From assembly GCA_051881355.1 (NCBI GenBank), contig JBJEPS010000001.1, positions 1-8,045 on the forward strand: a DNA stretch of 8,045 nt. Reading direction: 5' to 3'. The notes beneath the pieces were generated by a model. It searched no databases. It had not been told where the DNA came from and saw only the letters and a program-made list of their open reading frames with translations. The translations under genes were made by a program, and so were the position numbers. Source of the DNA: Fimenecus sp051881355 (lineage in GTDB: Bacteria; Bacillota; Clostridia; Oscillospirales; Acutalibacteraceae). Positions 6,347 to 8,045 of the stretch are shown here, piece by piece (position 1 is the stretch's first letter; each line of letters begins with the position of its first letter).

Positions 6347-6568
6347 GTAAAACTACGCGGTACCACCTCAATACGCTGTATTTTCGCAAACACAGCCTTT
6401 GCGAGTGACAAGCATCACTCTGCGATTAACGCTCACGCACGGTGGGGCTTACTGAAAGTTCTTCCCCACAGCTCCGAGATGTATTTCCAACGCATATCGC
6501 ACCTGCTTACACCACCCGCAGGCTCTCTTTGCCGAATTTGCTTTGTACTTCTTCTCTTCACAGCCGAT
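6321..6568 (-). promoter_or_regulatory. Tyrosine-specific T-box riboswitch leader of tyrS
   Basis: Read on the minus strand, the leader has all main T-box parts. The base of Stem I is CGGCT (6566-6562) with AGCTG (6473-6469). The conserved Stem I segment AGAGAGCC...GGTGGTGTAAG covers about 6527-6506. The specifier-loop strand GGAAATACATCTC contains TAC (6483-6481), a Tyr codon, followed by the usual A. Stem II is TGGGG/CCCCA (6468-6464 with 6447-6443) and the Stem III hairpin is GAGTGA/TCACTC (6420-6415 with 6408-6403). The T-box proper is GAGGTGGTACCGCG (6369-6356); its TGGT bulge fits the ACCA 3' end of tRNA-Tyr, whose discriminator is A. The antiterminator is GAGG-bulge-GCGTA (6369-6354) with TACGC-CCTC (6349-6341), and it excludes the terminator at 6346-6326. 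Confidence 0.96.
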
Positions 6569-6574
6569 ATGTGG

Positions 6575-6603
6575 ATTATACTTGTTCTTTTGCGATTTGT
6601 CAA
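6575..6603 (-). promoter_or_regulatory. Consensus sigma-70 promoter of tyrS, overlapping the recN stop codon
   Basis: On the minus strand the -35 box is TTGACA (6603-6598) and the -10 box is TATAAT (6580-6575), both perfect consensus, with a 17-base spacer. Transcription should start near 6568, directly before Stem I of the T-box leader. The TGA stop of recN (6602-6600) lies inside the -35 hexamer, so the two genes leave no spare bases between them. Confidence 0.93.
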
Positions 6604-8045
6604 CCCAAATTTTGCGCTTGGGCGATTTTCAACAGTTCTTCAGCATTTTGCAGTTGGAGCTCCGTCACGGTAAGCCCACCTAAAATGCGTGCCAGCTCGT
6701 GTTTTCTGCCGATAAAATCCAAGGGAGTCACCTCCGTGAAGGTTTGCCCGTCGTGCTCTGCCTTTTCAATGCGCATATGGTTGTCTGCAAAGGCGGCAAT
6801 TTGCGCCAAATGCGTCACACAAACAACTTGATGCGACTTTGACAGCGATTTAAGCTTGATGCCGATTTTCTGCGCTGCACGCCCGCTGACACCGGTGTCA
6901 ATTTCATCAAATATCAGCGTACTGATATGATCCTTCTCAGCAAGTACGCTTTTAATTGCCAACATCATGCGAGAAAGCTCGCCGCCCGAAGCAATTTTTG
7001 CAAGCGGCTTCAGCGCTTCACCGGCATTTGCGGACAGTAAAAATTCCATATTGTCAATACCGTTTTCGGTTAAATCTCCGATATGATTTTGAACAGTAAA
7101 CCGAACTGACGGCATATCCAAAAAGGAAAGCTCCGCTTCTACATCACGGCAAAACTTCTCAGCCGCAATTTCACGTTTGGTATGCAGTGTCTCAGCCAAA
7201 GCATATGCGTTTTCATACTGCCTTTTTACTTCGTCAGTAAGCATTGCCTTACGTTCATCAGACATTTCTATGCTTTCGCGCTCGGCAACTGCATTTTCTA
7301 AATACGCAAGCATGTCCTCTTCACTGCTTCCGTATTTCCGCTGTAAAGCATACAGTGTATCCAATCTTTCCTCCAGCGTATCTATTTCAGCCGAGTCAAA
7401 CGTATCGGAGAACAGCTTATCCCGCAAATCCTCACAGACTGCCGAAAGTGTATACGCCGCTTCCTGTGCCTGCTTTTGCAGTTCACTGTATTCTTCGGAA
7501 AAAACAGAAATGTTTTCAAGCTGTTTTGCAGCGGAAAAAGCGGCGGAAACCGCACCACCCTGTTCCTCATCACCGTTTAAGTAAGCGTGTGCAGTCTGCA
7601 AGGCGTCTGTGATATGCTCTGCATTTCGCAAGACTTCCAAGCGTTCTTCACATTCTGCTATTTCTCCGATGCGTATATCAGCACGTTCGAGTTCGTCAAT
7701 TTGATAATTCAGAATATCCAGCCGACGCAGTTTTTCGGTTTCATCTATATGCAGTGATTCCAACTCGCTTTTACAATGTATGTACGCGCGGTATGCGGCA
7801 GAAAAGACTTCTCGTTCTGCTGCATCCTCTGCCAAACTGTCAATGTAGGCACAGTGGTATTCCGAAGACAGCAGCATTTGATTGTCCGACTGCCCATGGA
7901 TGTTTACAAGCAAACGTGCTACCCGTTTTACAGCGGAAACCGTCACGGGAACACCGTTGATTTTACACTGGTTTCTGCCGTCAGAAAACAAGCGGCGCTG
8001 GATTAAAACCGAGCCGTCCTCTTCTTTTGGTATTTCAAGCGCGGT
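6600..8045 (-). CDS. recN: DNA repair protein RecN, missing its N-terminus (runs off right edge)
   Basis: RecN is an SMC-like ATPase that acts early at DNA double-strand breaks on the nucleoid. The visible 481 residues begin in mid-frame (TALEIPKEEDGSVLIQRRLFSDGRN) and include the GRNQCKING segment and the Q-loop-like VNIHGQSDNQMLL (about 47-59). A long, charged, probably coiled-coil region follows at about 60-310. The C-terminal ATPase half has the ABC signature ASGGELSR (352-359), the Walker B region TLIFDEIDTGVSG (376-388) and VTHLAQIAA (410-418). RecN is normally about 550-575 residues, so some 70-95 residues, including the Walker A loop, lie outside the window. The frame is open to the edge, so a TTG at 7991 is an internal codon rather than the start. 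The stop overlaps the tyrS promoter. Confidence 0.97.
   Translation of the reverse strand, partial: TALEIPKEEDGSVLIQRRLFSDGRNQCKINGVPVTVSAVKRVARLLVNIHGQSDNQMLLSSEYHCAYIDSLAEDAAEREVFSAAYRAYIHCKSELESLHIDETEKLRRLDILNYQIDELERADIRIGEIAECEERLEVLRNAEHITDALQTAHAYLNGDEEQGGAVSAAFSAAKQLENISVFSEEYSELQKQAQEAAYTLSAVCEDLRDKLFSDTFDSAEIDTLEERLDTLYALQRKYGSSEEDMLAYLENAVAERESIEMSDERKAMLTDEVKRQYENAYALAETLHTKREIAAEKFCRDVEAELSFLDMPSVRFTVQNHIGDLTENGIDNMEFLLSANAGEALKPLAKIASGGELSRMMLAIKSVLAEKDHISTLIFDEIDTGVSGRAAQKIGIKLKSLSKSHQVVCVTHLAQIAAFADNHMRIEKAEHDGQTFTEVTPLDFIGRKHELARILGGLTVTELQLQNAEELLKIAQAQNLG

Noticed and set aside
6294..6389. Possible 32-residue N-terminal extension of TyrS
   Set aside because: The stretch encodes the T-box antiterminator and terminator, and a strong ribosome binding site sits just before the ATG at 6293.
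6442..6831. 129-codon plus-strand open frame over the T-box leader and the end of recN
   Set aside because: It is antisense to the T-box, the tyrS promoter and recN. No matching promoter or ribosome site was found.
7177..7612. Two plus-strand open frames of 122 and 135 codons inside recN
   Set aside because: Both are antisense to the RecN coiled-coil region. Their serine-rich or basic composition is what the reverse complement of glutamate/alanine-rich codons gives.
7989..7991. TTG as the start codon of recN
   Set aside because: The same frame stays open to the window edge and encodes further RecN-like residues. The ATPase Walker A region must lie upstream, so the true start is outside the window.

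Overview
The window reads as a chromosomal housekeeping region of a Gram-positive, Clostridia-type bacterium, possibly in the Oscillospiraceae/Ruminococcaceae. This is inferred from a tyrosine T-box leader, a lysine riboswitch, GGAGG-type ribosome binding sites, intrinsic terminators followed by U-tracts, and a clustered diaminopimelate (DAP) pathway. No mobile element, CRISPR array, tRNA or rRNA gene is seen, nor any sign of recent transfer.

Left block (1-1382, minus strand): queA followed by tgt, 14 bases apart. These are two enzymes of queuosine tRNA modification, and tgt runs off the left edge after 113 codons. The divergent gap (1383-1746) holds a strong sigma-70-type promoter, a lysine riboswitch aptamer, a predicted antiterminator and an intrinsic terminator, all reading rightward.

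Centre block (1747-4995, plus strand): asd, dapA, dapB and a small protein with two ACT domains, separated by 20, 24 and 13 bases, so very probably one operon. The first three enzymes take aspartyl phosphate to tetrahydrodipicolinate, the trunk of lysine and meso-DAP synthesis. The fourth protein looks like the regulatory half of a lysine-sensitive aspartokinase without its kinase domain. Lysine would control the operon through its leader, and perhaps also the pathway through the ACT protein.

Right block (5012-8045, minus strand): a terminator that can work in both directions separates the dap operon from the convergent tyrS. The tyrS gene has a consensus promoter and a textbook T-box leader with a UAC (Tyr) specifier. 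Its -35 box contains the stop codon of the upstream recN, a DNA-repair SMC-like ATPase whose first codons lie beyond the right edge.

The window is mostly well-known biology. The points most worth a second look are the detached aspartokinase-like ACT protein, the archaeal/fungal-type Asd in a DAP-pathway bacterium, and the way the conserved riboswitch core itself appears to form the antiterminator. I found no convincing undescribed system.
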